Below are positions 9,256-22,884 of a stretch of DNA of 64,000 nucleotides, piece after piece. Under the pieces are notes generated by a model. The model was not told where the DNA came from, made no database searches, and saw nothing but the letters and a program-made list of their open reading frames with translations. The first letter of the stretch is position 1, and each line of letters begins with the position of its first letter. The stretch is from NCBI GenBank assembly GCA_036924855.1, contig JBAGRP010000001.1, positions 5,382,001 through 5,446,000 on the forward strand, read 5' to 3'. This DNA comes from Nitrobacteraceae bacterium AZCC 2146. Lineage in GTDB: Bacteria; Pseudomonadota; Alphaproteobacteria; Rhizobiales; Xanthobacteraceae. The translations under genes were made by a program, and so were the position numbers.

Positions 9256-9386
9256 ATGATCACACGCGCCACTCAACGCAATATGAAACACCGTGCCTCT
9301 TCAGGGGACGGGGATTTGTGCGCGCGATAGATCGATACGCCCGAACACATTCACCATGGCCCCGCCGGTTTCGACGGGGTTTTTTT
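9256..9386 (+). ncRNA. Candidate small RNA or leader ending in an intrinsic terminator
   Basis: Between the candidate promoter at 9220-9249 and a strong terminator at 9360-9386 lies about 130 bp without a convincing reading frame. The terminator sits 38 bp before the DapA-like start, so the transcript is either an independent small RNA or an attenuator leader for that gene. A CCTCC stretch at 9251-9255, at the predicted 5' end, could pair with Shine-Dalgarno sequences if transcription starts slightly earlier. I do not recognise a known RNA family. Confidence 0.4.
9360..9386 (+). terminator. Rho-independent terminator upstream of the DapA-like gene
   Basis: CCCCG and CGGGG arms, with an inner CG/CG pair around a GTTT loop, are followed directly by seven T (9380-9386). 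It is oriented on the plus strand. Confidence 0.75.
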
Positions 9387-9424
9387 ATGCGTCTCCGTCG
9401 CCGGCCCAGACAGGAGACACGCTC

Positions 9425-10330
9425 ATGCCTGCCGCTTCCGGACCGCCCAGCGGTCTGTGGTTGCCCCTCGTCACGCCGTTTCGCGACGGCGCCATCGACG
9501 CCGCATCGTTGCGGCGATTGATCGCTCATTATGCCGACCAGCCGATCGACGGACTCATTCTCGGCGCCACAACCGGCGAGGGGTTGACGCTCGGCGACGA
9601 CGAACTCGAGCAACTCGTGATGGTCACGGCAATGGAGCTGCAGCATGGCGGCGTGACGCGTCCGCTCTACCTCGGCCTGACCGGCAGCGACACAAGTCGG
9701 CTGGTCGCCACGCTGGTGCGGACCGCGAACTGGCCGGTCGATGGTTACCTGATCGCCAGCCCGCATTATTCACGGCCGTCGCAGCGTGGCCTGCTGCAGC
9801 ATTTCGGGGCACTGGCCGACGCCACCGCGCGGCCGATCATGCTCTACAACATTCCGTACCGCACCGGGGTCAATCTCGACACCGCGACGATCCTGCAGTT
9901 GGCCGAACGCAGCAATATCGTCGGGATCAAGGATTGTGCGGCGGACACGCTGCAGTCGGTCGAGCTGCTGCGCCGGCGGCCGCGTGGTTTCGCCGTGCTG
10001 ACCGGCGAGGACGCCTTGTTCTACGGCGCGTTGATCCGCGGCAGCGACGGCGGCATTCTGGCGTCGGCGCATGTCTGCACTCGCGACTTTGCAGCGCTGC
10101 GGCACAGCATCCTGTCGGGCGATCCGTTACATGCATCGGCGCAGTGGCGGGCCTTGTCGGACATTGCAAAACTGCTGTTCGCCGAGCCGTCTCCCGCGCC
10201 GCTGAAGTATTGGCTGTGGCGCAGTGGCCTGATCGACAGTCCGGAAGTGCGGTTGCCGATGACGTCCATCGACGACGCCCTGGCGACTGCGATCGATCGG
10301 CGGATCTTGCGTTCCAAAGTGGAGGCGTAG
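9425..10330 (+). CDS. DapA-family aldolase/lyase (dihydrodipicolinate synthase paralogue)
   Basis: This protein of about 301 aa has the TIM-barrel family hallmarks: GATTGEG, the catalytic Tyr in LYNIPYRTG (about residue 141) and the Schiff-base Lys in IVGIKDC (about residue 169). The start is the ATG at 9425 with AGGAG upstream; the open frame before it is the terminator region. The sequence is divergent from housekeeping DapA (for example GLILGATTGEGLTLGDDE), and the usual downstream smpB is absent, so it may be a paralogue acting on another 2-keto acid. It follows a transglycosylase gene, a common location for dapA in Bradyrhizobiaceae. Confidence 0.8.
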   Translation: MPAASGPPSGLWLPLVTPFRDGAIDAASLRRLIAHYADQPIDGLILGATTGEGLTLGDDELEQLVMVTAMELQHGGVTRPLYLGLTGSDTSRLVATLVRTANWPVDGYLIASPHYSRPSQRGLLQHFGALADATARPIMLYNIPYRTGVNLDTATILQLAERSNIVGIKDCAADTLQSVELLRRRPRGFAVLTGEDALFYGALIRGSDGGILASAHVCTRDFAALRHSILSGDPLHASAQWRALSDIAKLLFAEPSPAPLKYWLWRSGLIDSPEVRLPMTSIDDALATAIDRRILRSKVEA

Positions 10331-10523
10331 CCGGGGCGAGCCGGCGACGCCTTGCTTGAGGGGAGGTCAGAGATTGCCCTCACACAACGAGGTGGACCAG
10401 ACGTTCGCGAAAGCGTCTGGCAGGTCGGTCTCGATCTCCCGCTCGCCGGCCATTTCCTGGCGTCAACGATGCTGCGTACAACGCTGGAACGTGCCAACGT
10501 GCTTGGCGCCCTCGCCGGATAGT

Positions 10524-11411
10524 TTACTCCGCCGCCTGTTGCGCCACGGTCGGGGCGTCGCCCGCCACCGTCGCGCGGCGCATGTCGCGGGGCTGCGACT
10601 GGTCGTAGCGGCGCACGCGGTGCATGGTCTGGCGGTTGTCCCACATCACCAGGTCATGGACAGTCCATTTGTGGACGTAGACGAACTTCGGCTGCGTCGC
10701 GTGTTCGTTGAGGTCGCGCAGCAGCACGCGGGCTTCCGGCACCGTCATGCCGACAATGCTGCCGGCGTGCGACGACAGGTACAGCGACTTGCGGCCGTGG
10801 GCGGGATGGGTCCGCACCAAGCGCTGCAGCACCGGCTTGAACATCTGCTTCTCTTCGTCGGTGTAGTCGAGGAAGCCGAGCGCGCCGCGTGAGGTCATCA
10901 GCGAATGTTCGCAGATCATGTCGTTGATCTCGGCCTTCGTCTCGTCGTCGAGCGCGTCCCAGGCCGCGCGCATGTCGGCGAATTCGGTGTTGCCGCCTTT
11001 CGGATTGACGACGCGCGCCGACAGCAATGAAAACTTCGCCGGGATCGGCCGGAACGAGCTGTCGGAATGCCACAGGCAGTTGCCGAGGTTGAACAGGTGC
11101 GTGCGGTTGTCCCGCGGCAGCGGCTTGCCGTCCTTGCCTAGGTTGGAGACGTCGTTCACCCCCGTCGTCAGCCGGGCGTCCTGTGCCTTGGTGACGGTGC
11201 CGCCGCGGGCGTCTTCGCGCGGGCCGAAATTCAGCGCGAAAGCTAGCTGCTGTTCGTCGGATATGTCCTGCTTCGGAAACACCAGCACCGCATGCTCGTC
11301 CATGCCGGCCTCAATCGCCGCGGCTTCCTCGCGGCTGAGCGGCCGGGAGAGATCGACGCCGGTGACTTCGCCGACGAACACCGGATGCAGTTTACGGATG
11401 GTCACGGGCAT
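10524..11411 (-). CDS. TauD/TfdA-family 2-oxoglutarate/Fe(II)-dependent dioxygenase
   Basis: This 295-aa cytoplasmic enzyme would couple decarboxylation of 2-oxoglutarate to hydroxylation of an unknown substrate. The iron-binding facial triad is visible: His-115 and Asp-117 in NCLWHSDSSF and the distal His at about 264 in DNRQTMHRVRRYD, whose Arg residues bind 2-oxoglutarate. The overall form is close to the TfdA (2,4-D dioxygenase) branch. The start ATG at 11411 has GGAGGA upstream; the longer open frame is discarded. The divergent SDR gene could oxidise the product, so the two may form a small catabolic unit. Confidence 0.88.
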   Translation of the reverse strand: MPVTIRKLHPVFVGEVTGVDLSRPLSREEAAAIEAGMDEHAVLVFPKQDISDEQQLAFALNFGPREDARGGTVTKAQDARLTTGVNDVSNLGKDGKPLPRDNRTHLFNLGNCLWHSDSSFRPIPAKFSLLSARVVNPKGGNTEFADMRAAWDALDDETKAEINDMICEHSLMTSRGALGFLDYTDEEKQMFKPVLQRLVRTHPAHGRKSLYLSSHAGSIVGMTVPEARVLLRDLNEHATQPKFVYVHKWTVHDLVMWDNRQTMHRVRRYDQSQPRDMRRATVAGDAPTVAQQAAE

Positions 11412-11596
11412 GCGCGTTATTCCTCCGTGTGGAATGGTTGATCCATTCGTGGTGCGGCTTCCGGAGTCCGGACCGCTTGCGAAAAGGCTACGCCGGACGA
11501 TGCGGATGTCAACATTCGATGAGTGTAGTGCGCTGCAAGATTGACAGTGCTCGTCGCGCTCCGCAGACAACAGGCAAATCAAAAGGAGACCAAGGG

Positions 11597-12331
11597 ATGA
11601 ACGAACTCGACTTCAGCGGCCAGCAGGTGCTGGTGATCGGCGGCTCCAGTGGCATCGGCAATGGCATCGCGCAAACGTTTCGCAGCAGAGGCGCGCGCGT
11701 GCATGTCTGCGGCACCCGCGCCAAGGCGGCGGACTACACGATCGACGAAGGTTCGGATCTGACGGGGCTCGACTACAGTTCGCTCGATGTCAGCAGCGCG
11801 GCTGCGATCGAGGCGTTTCAGCCGAAGCTCGAGCGGCTCGATGTGCTGGTGTTGGCGCAGGGCGCCGTGATCTATCGCCGCGGCGAATTCGAGATGGAAG
11901 GCTTTCGCCAGGTGATGGAAGTCAACCTGATCAGCCTGATGGCCTGCGCGACGAAGTTTCATCCGCTGCTGAAGCAGGCTGCCGGGCGGCTGATCATCGT
12001 CAGCTCGACCGCGGCCTATCACGCCACCAAGGGCAATCCGGCCTACAACGCCTCGAAGACCGGCGCGGTGGGCCTGACGCGGACGCTGGCGCAGGCCTGG
12101 GCGGAGGACGGCATTCGCGTCAACGGCATCGCGCCGGGGCTGGTCGACACCAAGATGACCAAAGTGACCACCGCCAATCCGAAGCGGCTGGAAGGCGCGG
12201 TCGCGCGGATTCCGCTGCAGCGATTGGGCACGCCGGCCGACATGGCCGGCGCGGCGCTGTTCCTGGCGTCGCCGCTGTCGGCTTACGTCTGCGGTCACAC
12301 GCTGGTAGTCGATGGCGGATTGATCCTGTGA
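11597..12331 (+). CDS. Short-chain dehydrogenase/reductase (SDR)
   Basis: This 244-aa classical SDR has the NAD(P)-binding motif GGSSGIG (about residues 15-21), the VLAQGAV (NAG-equivalent) block, the catalytic Ser in IIVSSTAAYH, and the Tyr/Lys pair in AYNASKTG. The C-terminal IRVNGIAPGLVDTKM and VCGHTLVVDGG blocks are standard. The start ATG at 11597 has AAGGAG upstream. It is divergent from the dioxygenase gene with a 185-bp shared control region in which no clear operator was seen. The substrate is unknown. Confidence 0.9.
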   Translation: MNELDFSGQQVLVIGGSSGIGNGIAQTFRSRGARVHVCGTRAKAADYTIDEGSDLTGLDYSSLDVSSAAAIEAFQPKLERLDVLVLAQGAVIYRRGEFEMEGFRQVMEVNLISLMACATKFHPLLKQAAGRLIIVSSTAAYHATKGNPAYNASKTGAVGLTRTLAQAWAEDGIRVNGIAPGLVDTKMTKVTTANPKRLEGAVARIPLQRLGTPADMAGAALFLASPLSAYVCGHTLVVDGGLIL

Positions 12332-12414
12332 TCGTTTGATATGCTTGGGCTTGAGGAACTGGAAGCGGCCTGATCGGTTACCCAGCCTGAGAGTTCTCTC
12401 ATGGAGTGACTGAC

Positions 12415-12777
12415 ATGGATAAGGACCGTTTTGCCGGCGCTGCCAAGGATGCCGCGGGTAAGGTTGAAAGCGCGGTTGGCGATTTGACCGGCGATACCGA
12501 AACCAAGGCTTCGGGCCGCGCCCGCGAGGCCTCTGGCACGGTGCAGAACCTGTATGGCCAGGCCAAGGATGCGGTGCGCGACGCCTCCGACGCCGCCACC
12601 AGCTATGCCAAGGACGCCGTCGACAGCGACATCTATCGCGATGGCACCCAGGCGATCACCAAGCAGGTGCGCGACAATCCGCTCGGCGCACTATTGGTCG
12701 CCGGCGGGATCGGCTTTGCGCTGGCGATGCTGATGACGCGCCCGCCTGCGCGCCGTCCGAGCCGCTGGGGCTACTGA
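12415..12777 (+). CDS. CsbD-family stress protein with C-terminal membrane helix
   Basis: This protein of about 120 aa starts with a CsbD-like region (MDKDRFAGAAKDAAGKVESAVGDLTGD is the pattern, residues 1-27), then a long amphipathic Ala/Asp-rich helix, and ends with one membrane helix (ALLVAGGIGFALAMLMTR, about 95-112) and a basic tail. CsbD proteins are induced by general stress in many bacteria; their function is unclear. The ATG at 12415 has GGAG 8 nt upstream; a GTG three codons earlier is less likely. Confidence 0.8.
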   Translation: MDKDRFAGAAKDAAGKVESAVGDLTGDTETKASGRAREASGTVQNLYGQAKDAVRDASDAATSYAKDAVDSDIYRDGTQAITKQVRDNPLGALLVAGGIGFALAMLMTRPPARRPSRWGY

Positions 12778-12849
12778 GCGAATTGATGGCGTAACCCATC
12801 GATCGGACCAAGGTCTCTCATCCTGAAAAGGGTGAGGGACTTTTGTTTT

Positions 12850-12925
12850 GTCATTCCCCGACACGCCAATTGGCGTGTCTGTGGACGCGCTCTTGCAGCT
12901 GACGCTGCTCGCGCCCCGGAATGAC
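12850..12925. repeat. Palindromic intergenic repeat (GTCATTCCCCG type)
   Basis: The element starts GTCATTCCCCG and ends CCCCGGAATGAC, with a 20-bp perfect palindrome (GACACGCC-AATT-GGCGTGTC) at 12860-12879. It resembles a dispersed Bradyrhizobium/Rhodopseudomonas intergenic repeat. It sits between convergent genes and could act as a terminator. Confidence 0.6.
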
Positions 12926-12934
12926 GAGGGATAA

Positions 12935-14596
12935 TTACCGCGTGAAGAAATTCGGTGCGGAGGCGGAGGGGCCGACATTGCCGGGGGGACGGGGGCCGCT
13001 GCGCGGGCGCTGCGGTGGCGGCGCGGGCTGGCGGCGCGGTTCGTCGAAGCCGAAGAAGCCGCCGAATGTCGAGGGCTGTTCGGTCGCCACTATCGGCTTC
13101 GGCTTTTTCGGCTTCGGCGGGGCGGGCGGCGCCATCACCGGAGTGATACCGTCAGTGCCGACAGTACCCGGCGACGCCGAGGCTACCGGCGTTTCGCCTC
13201 TAGCCTGTTCGCGGCCGACTTCGCGGCGCGGCCAGGCGAAATCGTCGGCGCGGCCGGCGGGCGCGGCGAGCGGCTCGCCTTTCGTCAATGTCCGTGACGC
13301 CAGCGCATCGACCGCCACCGGGCGGACGCCGGGGCCGCCGAGCAACTGATCGGTGCCGACGCTGGAGGCCACCAGCGGCACGATCGGCCCGGCCAGCGGA
13401 CGCGGCGGCGGCGCGCCGGGAACGGCACTGGCATCGGGGGGCGCGGGTTCGCTCGGCAGCGCCACCGGCCCGGAGCGCGCCGCCATCAGCCGCGTGATCT
13501 CGCGCTCGACATAATGCGCCAGCTTTCGCGCGCCGGCCTTGGTGAAGTAGACGCCATCATAGGAGCGCAGCCGGCGGATCTGGCCCTCGAAATCCGGGCC
13601 CTGCTGCAGGAAGCGGCCGCCTTCGTCGACAAAGCCGTCCCACACATCGACATAGGTGATCCCCGCCTTGCCGGCGGCATCACGATAGAGATTGTTCAGG
13701 AACAGCATGTCGGAGGTCGCCTTGGTGCCGCGCACCGCGGGCAGCCCGACCCACAGCACCGGCACGCCACGCGCCTTGAGGATGCCGATCATCTCCTCGA
13801 TCTTCTTGCTGTACAGCTCGACCCAGCGGTCGTCGCGGAAATCGACCGAGCCGCCGCCGGCCGAACGCGATCCCTTTTCGGGCGCGGTGATCGCGCCGGG
13901 ATCGGCGATGTCCTGATCGGCGTCGGCATCGGCGTCGGGCTTCGCTGCCTCGCTCGCCGTGCCGTCCGGCCTGATCTTGTCGTCCTTCTTGCCCTTCTTG
14001 TCGGCCTTGTCCGGCTCGCGGATCGCCACGCGGTCGTTGAGGCCGAGCATCACCACGATGGCATCCGGCTTCTCGGTGGCGAGAATGCCCTTTGCTGCCG
14101 CGGCCCAGTCGGCCGGCTCGCCCTTCGGCTGGTAGCGCAACAGGCCGGAGACGGTCTTGTGCTTGCGGATCACGCCCATGTCGGGTTGCTCCGAATAGGC
14201 ATCCTCGAGGCCATAGGCGAGCCAGTCGGCCATGGAGTCGCCGAGCACCAGCACGTTGCGCTCCGCCGCGCTATCGCGCTTCTCCGGCGCCGGTGCTTTC
14301 GAATAGTCCTCGCGCGGCGCCGCGCGTTTCGGCGCCTGCTGCTGGAACGGGGCAAAAAATGGACTGCTGTCGTTGTTGTTGCCGCCGCCGAACCAGCCGC
14401 CACCGCCGCCAAAACCGCCGAATCCTCCGTTGCCATTGCCGATACCGCGCTGCGGACGCGGCGGCGGTTGCGGCGGACCGCCGAAATTGAAGAACTGCGC
14501 CGAGGCCGGCGCCACGATGCCGAACAGCAGGACCACCGCCAGCGCGATCAGCGCGCCGCGTCGGCTGGACCAAGGGGAGTTCGGCTTCTGTGGCAT
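12935..14596 (-). CDS. SGNH/GDSL hydrolase-like periplasmic protein (DUF459)
   Basis: This protein of about 553 aa has an N-terminal hydrophobic segment (GALIALAVVLLFGIVAPASA) acting as signal peptide or anchor, and a Gly/Asn/Pro-rich linker (about 40-95). An SGNH domain (about 115-380) has the nucleophile block VLGDSMADWLAYGL and the GLNDR block. An acidic Asp/Ala/Lys insert (about 215-245) and a Pro-rich tail follow. The family is implicated in cell-envelope polysaccharide deacetylation or esterase activity by fold only. The start is the ATG at 14596 with GAGG upstream; an ATG 15 codons earlier is possible. Confidence 0.8.
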   Translation of the reverse strand: MPQKPNSPWSSRRGALIALAVVLLFGIVAPASAQFFNFGGPPQPPPRPQRGIGNGNGGFGGFGGGGGWFGGGNNNDSSPFFAPFQQQAPKRAAPREDYSKAPAPEKRDSAAERNVLVLGDSMADWLAYGLEDAYSEQPDMGVIRKHKTVSGLLRYQPKGEPADWAAAAKGILATEKPDAIVVMLGLNDRVAIREPDKADKKGKKDDKIRPDGTASEAAKPDADADADQDIADPGAITAPEKGSRSAGGGSVDFRDDRWVELYSKKIEEMIGILKARGVPVLWVGLPAVRGTKATSDMLFLNNLYRDAAGKAGITYVDVWDGFVDEGGRFLQQGPDFEGQIRRLRSYDGVYFTKAGARKLAHYVEREITRLMAARSGPVALPSEPAPPDASAVPGAPPPRPLAGPIVPLVASSVGTDQLLGGPGVRPVAVDALASRTLTKGEPLAAPAGRADDFAWPRREVGREQARGETPVASASPGTVGTDGITPVMAPPAPPKPKKPKPIVATEQPSTFGGFFGFDEPRRQPAPPPQRPRSGPRPPGNVGPSASAPNFFTR

Positions 14597-14641
14597 GCGC
14601 CTCGACCGCAATCGAAAGGGGAGTTCCCGGCGAGCATACAC

Positions 14642-15391
14642 CCGGATTCGGGCCGCAAGCGGGCAGATTTCGCCGCCATCAAGCGCCGCGTGCGGGCGCC
14701 GTCAAGGCCAGATTGGCGGCATGGTTTGTGCGGGTGGCGCGGTCTCACAGGTGACGTTTCAGACGGTTCCTTGCTGCAGCCACGCGCCGTCCGTCCCGCG
14801 ACGTCGCGCGAGGTGGACTTTCAGGCTTCCCCTCGAAACAGGAGGGGAACGGAGCGCCGAAAGGCGCAACCTTTTTAGTTCGTCGCTGCGTCGGCCCGGG
14901 ATGCGACCCCCGCGCCTGGCAGCGCAACGCCTCACGGCGCTCCGCAGCGCAGACAAGTTTATGCAGTCTGCGACTGCTATGGGCTTTTCTGTCCGGGGGA
15001 CCGTGCTTCCGGGTACTGGGCGCACGGACAGCCTGCCTGTTTCCGCAACAAGCGGCCCGCCGTCCGGCAGGCTTTCGCCCGCCTTTCCCGCACCCGTCCA
15101 GCCGACAAAGCGGCAGAGCCTCGGTAGTGGGCCCGGACGGTTACCCCCGGCCTCCCGAGTCCGTGCGTGCGAGGCACGTCCAACGCGCCGGCGCTTCGCA
15201 AAAACCTGACGCCGCAGGAAGTCAGGCTGTGGGTGAAGCTGCGCGCGCTGAAAGCGCTCGGCTTTCATTTCCGGCGGCAGGCGATGGCCGGCCACCCAGT
15301 GCGGGCGAATTCACCCGCACGACCACCGCAAGAGCGGGGGAGGGATAAGAGGCGTTGAGCCTCAGTGCTGGAACACGAGATCGGCTCGCCC
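14642..15391. other. Gene-free region with decayed dispersed repeat
   Basis: About 750 bp carries no convincing complete gene. Short overlapping frames in all phases are rich in Arg, Pro and Gly and look non-coding. The stretch from about 14980 to 15180 (GTGCTTCCGGGTACTGG... CCGGCCTCCCGAGTCCG) resembles a sequence I remember recurring in Bradyrhizobiaceae genomes. The only recognisable coding trace is the DUF559 remnant at 15185-15286. Confidence 0.5.
15167..15300 (+). pseudogene. DUF559 (Vsr-like endonuclease) N-terminal remnant
   Basis: The frame encodes ALRKNLTPQEVRLWVKLRA followed by LGFHFRRQ, which matches the opening of DUF559 proteins (LRKxxTxxExxLWxxLRxxxLxGxxFRRQ). After FRRQAM the similarity stops where the family would continue toward its catalytic Asp/Glu residues, and the frame ends in unrelated sequence. 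Only about 35 of the usual 110-130 residues remain. DUF559 proteins have the restriction-endonuclease-like fold of Vsr repair nucleases. This is a dead fragment. Confidence 0.6.
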
Positions 15392-15808
15392 TCACTCCGC
15401 CTCGAGCTGCGCCTTGTAGTCGTCGAGCACGCCCTGGACGCGGTAGCAGCTGGTGGGATCCGGGGTGAAGGTAGCCCAGCGTTTTTGCTCGACCACATAC
15501 ACCGTCGACTCCTTGAGGCCGCGCGCGTAGCCGGACTGCATGTTGGTCTGGTCCGATTCGGAGAGATAGTTTTTCAGCGCCTTCATCAGCGCGTCGGTCT
15601 GGCCGGCGGTGATCAGGTTTTGCGCCTCGCATCGCGCGGCTGCTGCGAAGAACGAACCGGCGCTCACGGCGACGCGGCTCGGCATCGCTGCCGCCGGCGC
15701 GATCGACAGGCCGAGCAGCACGATGCACGCCCAGCGAAGGCCGCTATGGCCGGTTCGCGGAGCGGGAAGAGACAGCATTGACGTGGGGGAAGCGCTGGAG
15801 ATGTTCAC
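15392..15808 (-). CDS. Small secreted protein of unknown function
   Basis: This 138-aa protein has an N-terminal hydrophobic signal (LRWACIVLLGLSIAPAAA, ending near residue 41), so about 97 residues would be exported. The mature part is helical and contains two Cys (AARCEAQN and TSCYRVQG) that could form a disulfide. No family is recognised. The start could be the ATG at 15808 or the one 10 codons later. It is monocistronic on the minus strand, downstream of gltD but separated by about 190 bp. Confidence 0.6.
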   Translation of the reverse strand: MNISSASPTSMLSLPAPRTGHSGLRWACIVLLGLSIAPAAAMPSRVAVSAGSFFAAAARCEAQNLITAGQTDALMKALKNYLSESDQTNMQSGYARGLKESTVYVVEQKRWATFTPDPTSCYRVQGVLDDYKAQLEAE

Positions 15809-15940
15809 GGCATCGGGGTGCCGGACTATTCGTGCTTTTCTGTGGTGGGCCGATCAGGGTCCGAAATTTTCCACATGCACTGCGCCGGTTCCGCGCGATG
15901 AAGGCGACTGACAAGCGACGCTGAAGTTCCATGAGTCATC

Positions 15941-15977
15941 CCCGCCTGATGTACCTTCGGCGCACCAGGCGGGGACG
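15941..15977 (-). terminator. Hairpin downstream of gltD, possible terminator
   Basis: TCCCCGCCTG and CAGGCGGGGA are complementary arms around a 17-nt loop, 23 bp past the gltD stop codon. There is no T run after it, so it may be a Rho-assisted or mRNA-stabilising hairpin. Confidence 0.4.
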
Positions 15978-15999
15978 ACTTGTGTTGAATGCTCGCGGC

Positions 16000-17457
16000 T
16001 TACTTCGGCAGCGTGGTTGCGCCCATCAGGAACTGATCGATCGCCCGCGCGCACAGCCGGCCTTCGCGGATCGCCCACACCACCAACGATTGCCCGCGGC
16101 GCATGTCGCCGGCGGAGAATACCTTTGGCAGCGAGGTGGCAAAGTCGGTGGTGGCGGCGCGGACGTTGCCGCGCTGGTCGAGATCGACGCCGAGCGTCTT
16201 CAGCAGGCCTTCGTGGACGGGATGCACGAAGCCCATGGCCAGCAGCACGAGATCGGCGGGCAGTTCGAATTCGGAGCCCGGGATCGGCTTGAACTTGTCG
16301 TCGACCTGCACGCAGTTGAGCTTGCTCACCTTGCCGTCGATGCCGGAGAAGGTCTGCGTCAGCACGGCGAATTCGCGGCGCGCGCCTTCGGCCTGACTCG
16401 ACGAGGTCCGCATCTTCAGCGGCCAGTTCGGCCAGGAGAGGCCCTTGTTCTCATGCTCTGGCGGGGCCGGCATGATTTCCAGCTGCGTCACCGACAGCGC
16501 GCCCTGGCGGAAACTGGTGCCGATGCAGTCGGAGCCGGTGTCGCCGCCGCCGATCACCACCACATGCTTGCCGCCGGCGAGGATGTCGCTGACGTTGCCC
16601 TGCGGCTCGCTGGAGACGCGGCGGTTCTGCTGCGGCAGGAAATCCATCGCGAAGTGAATGCCCGAGAGTTCGCGGCCGGGGATCGGCAGGTCGCGGCCGG
16701 CCTCGGCGCCGCCGGTCAAGGCGACGGCTTCGTAGGACTTCAGGAGATCGTCGGGGTCGATCGCGCCGGGGGCGCTGCCGCCGACCGGGCTGTTGTAGTG
16801 GAAGGTGACGCCTTCGGCTTCCATCTGCGCCACGCGGCGATCGATGACGTGCTTTTCCATCTTGAAGTCGGGAATGCCGTAGCGCATCAACCCGCCGGCC
16901 TTGGCGAACTTCTCGTAGACATGGACGTCATGGCCAGCGCGCGCCAGCTGCTGCGCGCAAGCGAGGCCCGCGGGGCCGGAGCCGACCACGGCGATCCTCT
17001 TGCCGGTCTTCACCGGCGCGATCTCCGGCTTCAGCCAGCCATTGTCCCAGGCGCGATCGACGATGGCGCATTCGATAGTCTTGATGGTCACCGGGTTGTC
17101 GTCGATGTTCAGCGTGCACGACGCCTCGCAGGGCGCAGGACAAATGCGGCCGGTGATCTCCGGGAAATTGTTGGTGGAGTGCAGGTTGCGCGAGGCTTCT
17201 TCCCAGTTGCCGTTGTAGACGAGGTCGTTCCAGTCCGGGATCTGGTTGTTGACCGGGCAGCCGGGCGTGCCCGGGGCCACCGAGCCGGTGCCGTGGCAAT
17301 AGGGAATGCCGCAATTCATGCAGCGCGCGGCCTGGTCGCGGAGGTCCTTCTCGCTCAGCGGAATGACGAACTCGCCATAACCCTTGATGCGCTCGGCCAC
17401 CGGCGCGTACTTGCGGTCGTGACGATCGATCTCCAGAAAACCTGTAATCTTGCCCAT
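16000..17457 (-). CDS. gltD: Glutamate synthase (NADPH) small subunit
   Basis: This 485-aa subunit supplies electrons from NADPH to GltB for glutamate formation from glutamine and 2-oxoglutarate. The N-terminal Fe-S region has Cys clusters [11 protein letters not shown] and [11 protein letters not shown]. Next comes the FAD-binding motif [19 protein letters not shown] and the NADPH motif [12 protein letters not shown], then [18 protein letters not shown]. The start is placed at the ATG at 17457 (MGKITGFLE), the family-typical N-terminus. It follows gltB by 173 bp, a spacer holding a degenerate palindromic repeat, so the two are probably co-transcribed. Confidence 0.95.
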   Translation of the reverse strand: MGKITGFLEIDRHDRKYAPVAERIKGYGEFVIPLSEKDLRDQAARCMNCGIPYCHGTGSVAPGTPGCPVNNQIPDWNDLVYNGNWEEASRNLHSTNNFPEITGRICPAPCEASCTLNIDDNPVTIKTIECAIVDRAWDNGWLKPEIAPVKTGKRIAVVGSGPAGLACAQQLARAGHDVHVYEKFAKAGGLMRYGIPDFKMEKHVIDRRVAQMEAEGVTFHYNSPVGGSAPGAIDPDDLLKSYEAVALTGGAEAGRDLPIPGRELSGIHFAMDFLPQQNRRVSSEPQGNVSDILAGGKHVVVIGGGDTGSDCIGTSFRQGALSVTQLEIMPAPPEHENKGLSWPNWPLKMRTSSSQAEGARREFAVLTQTFSGIDGKVSKLNCVQVDDKFKPIPGSEFELPADLVLLAMGFVHPVHEGLLKTLGVDLDQRGNVRAATTDFATSLPKVFSAGDMRRGQSLVVWAIREGRLCARAIDQFLMGATTLPK

Positions 17458-17630
17458 GTAACCTGACGCCCCTGCAACTTGTCCCATCGTCATCCCCAAC
17501 GAACGCCAGGCGTTTGTGTGGAGGTGCGCACTCCTGCGCGCGCGCCTCCTAGGATGGAGTTCAACTTCTGTCACCCTTCGAGGCTGGCGCTTGCGCGCCA
17601 GAACCTCAGGGCGACGGTCTCGTTTGTATC

Positions 17631-22370
<4,740 letters not shown>

Positions 22371-22884
22371 GTTCGTCCTCTCAAACCCCTGAGGGTTCTG
22401 CCATCCTCGTCGGCGCACCTTGGGCGGTCGCGGCACCCTTCGGGCCACCGCTCGCACGCCGCGAGCCTCGATTTCAGAATTCAGACTGTGGTGCCCATCG
22501 TCCTCGGCGGCCACCCAAGCCTTGTCATTTCAGGCGTCTTGGCACCTGTTCATGTTGCAAGCCCTGTGCCGGGTTTGCCACCACAAATTGCGACAGTGAT
22601 GCTGTCCTAACCCGGACTTTGGCAAATTTTTTTCTATCACACAAGCGCGCGTGAGTCCTCGCCGAGATCACGGAAATGCTCAGCAAAAAACGCGTCGGCC
22701 CGTTGCGGGTTTGAGGCAGATGCGCCGCGATCCGGCCCAAGGGCTGCCGGATTCAGCGAAGAGGTTGCGCCTTGTTCGTTAACGCGGCCTGCAGGTTCGT
22801 CGGTACCGCGCGGCGGACAAGAGAGAGCGTTGAGTCAGAAGGACTGAACGCGCTCCGGGCGCGGGGGCGTCAAAGGAGCATACG
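22371..22884. other. Divergent control region between gltB and a secreted-protein gene
   Basis: This 514-bp gap has no convincing gene. On the minus strand it holds the sigma-54-like promoter for gltB. On the plus side it ends in AAAGGAG before the gene at 22885. Short frames here (for example on the minus strand to 22740) have no family features. Confidence 0.6.
22555..22572 (-). promoter_or_regulatory. Candidate sigma-54 (-24/-12) promoter for gltB
   Basis: On the minus strand CGGCACAGGGCTTGCAA matches the sigma-54 consensus TGGCAC-N5-TTGCA except for its first base. The GG (22570-22569) and GC (22558-22557) dinucleotides are separated by exactly 10 bp. It would start transcription near 22545, about 175 bp before gltB. 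Sigma-54/NtrC control of glutamate synthesis is plausible in this group, but no clear NtrC site was identified. Confidence 0.5.

Noticed and set aside
10331..10526. Open frame continuing in phase after the DapA-like stop (to TAG at 10524), giving LDLPLAGHFLASTMLRTTLE-like residues.
   Set aside because: No start codon context or family similarity; it overlaps the tail of the convergent dioxygenase gene by chance.
15931..17466. Plus-strand frame of about 500 codons opposite gltD.
   Set aside because: Antisense shadow of gltD with no recognisable motif.
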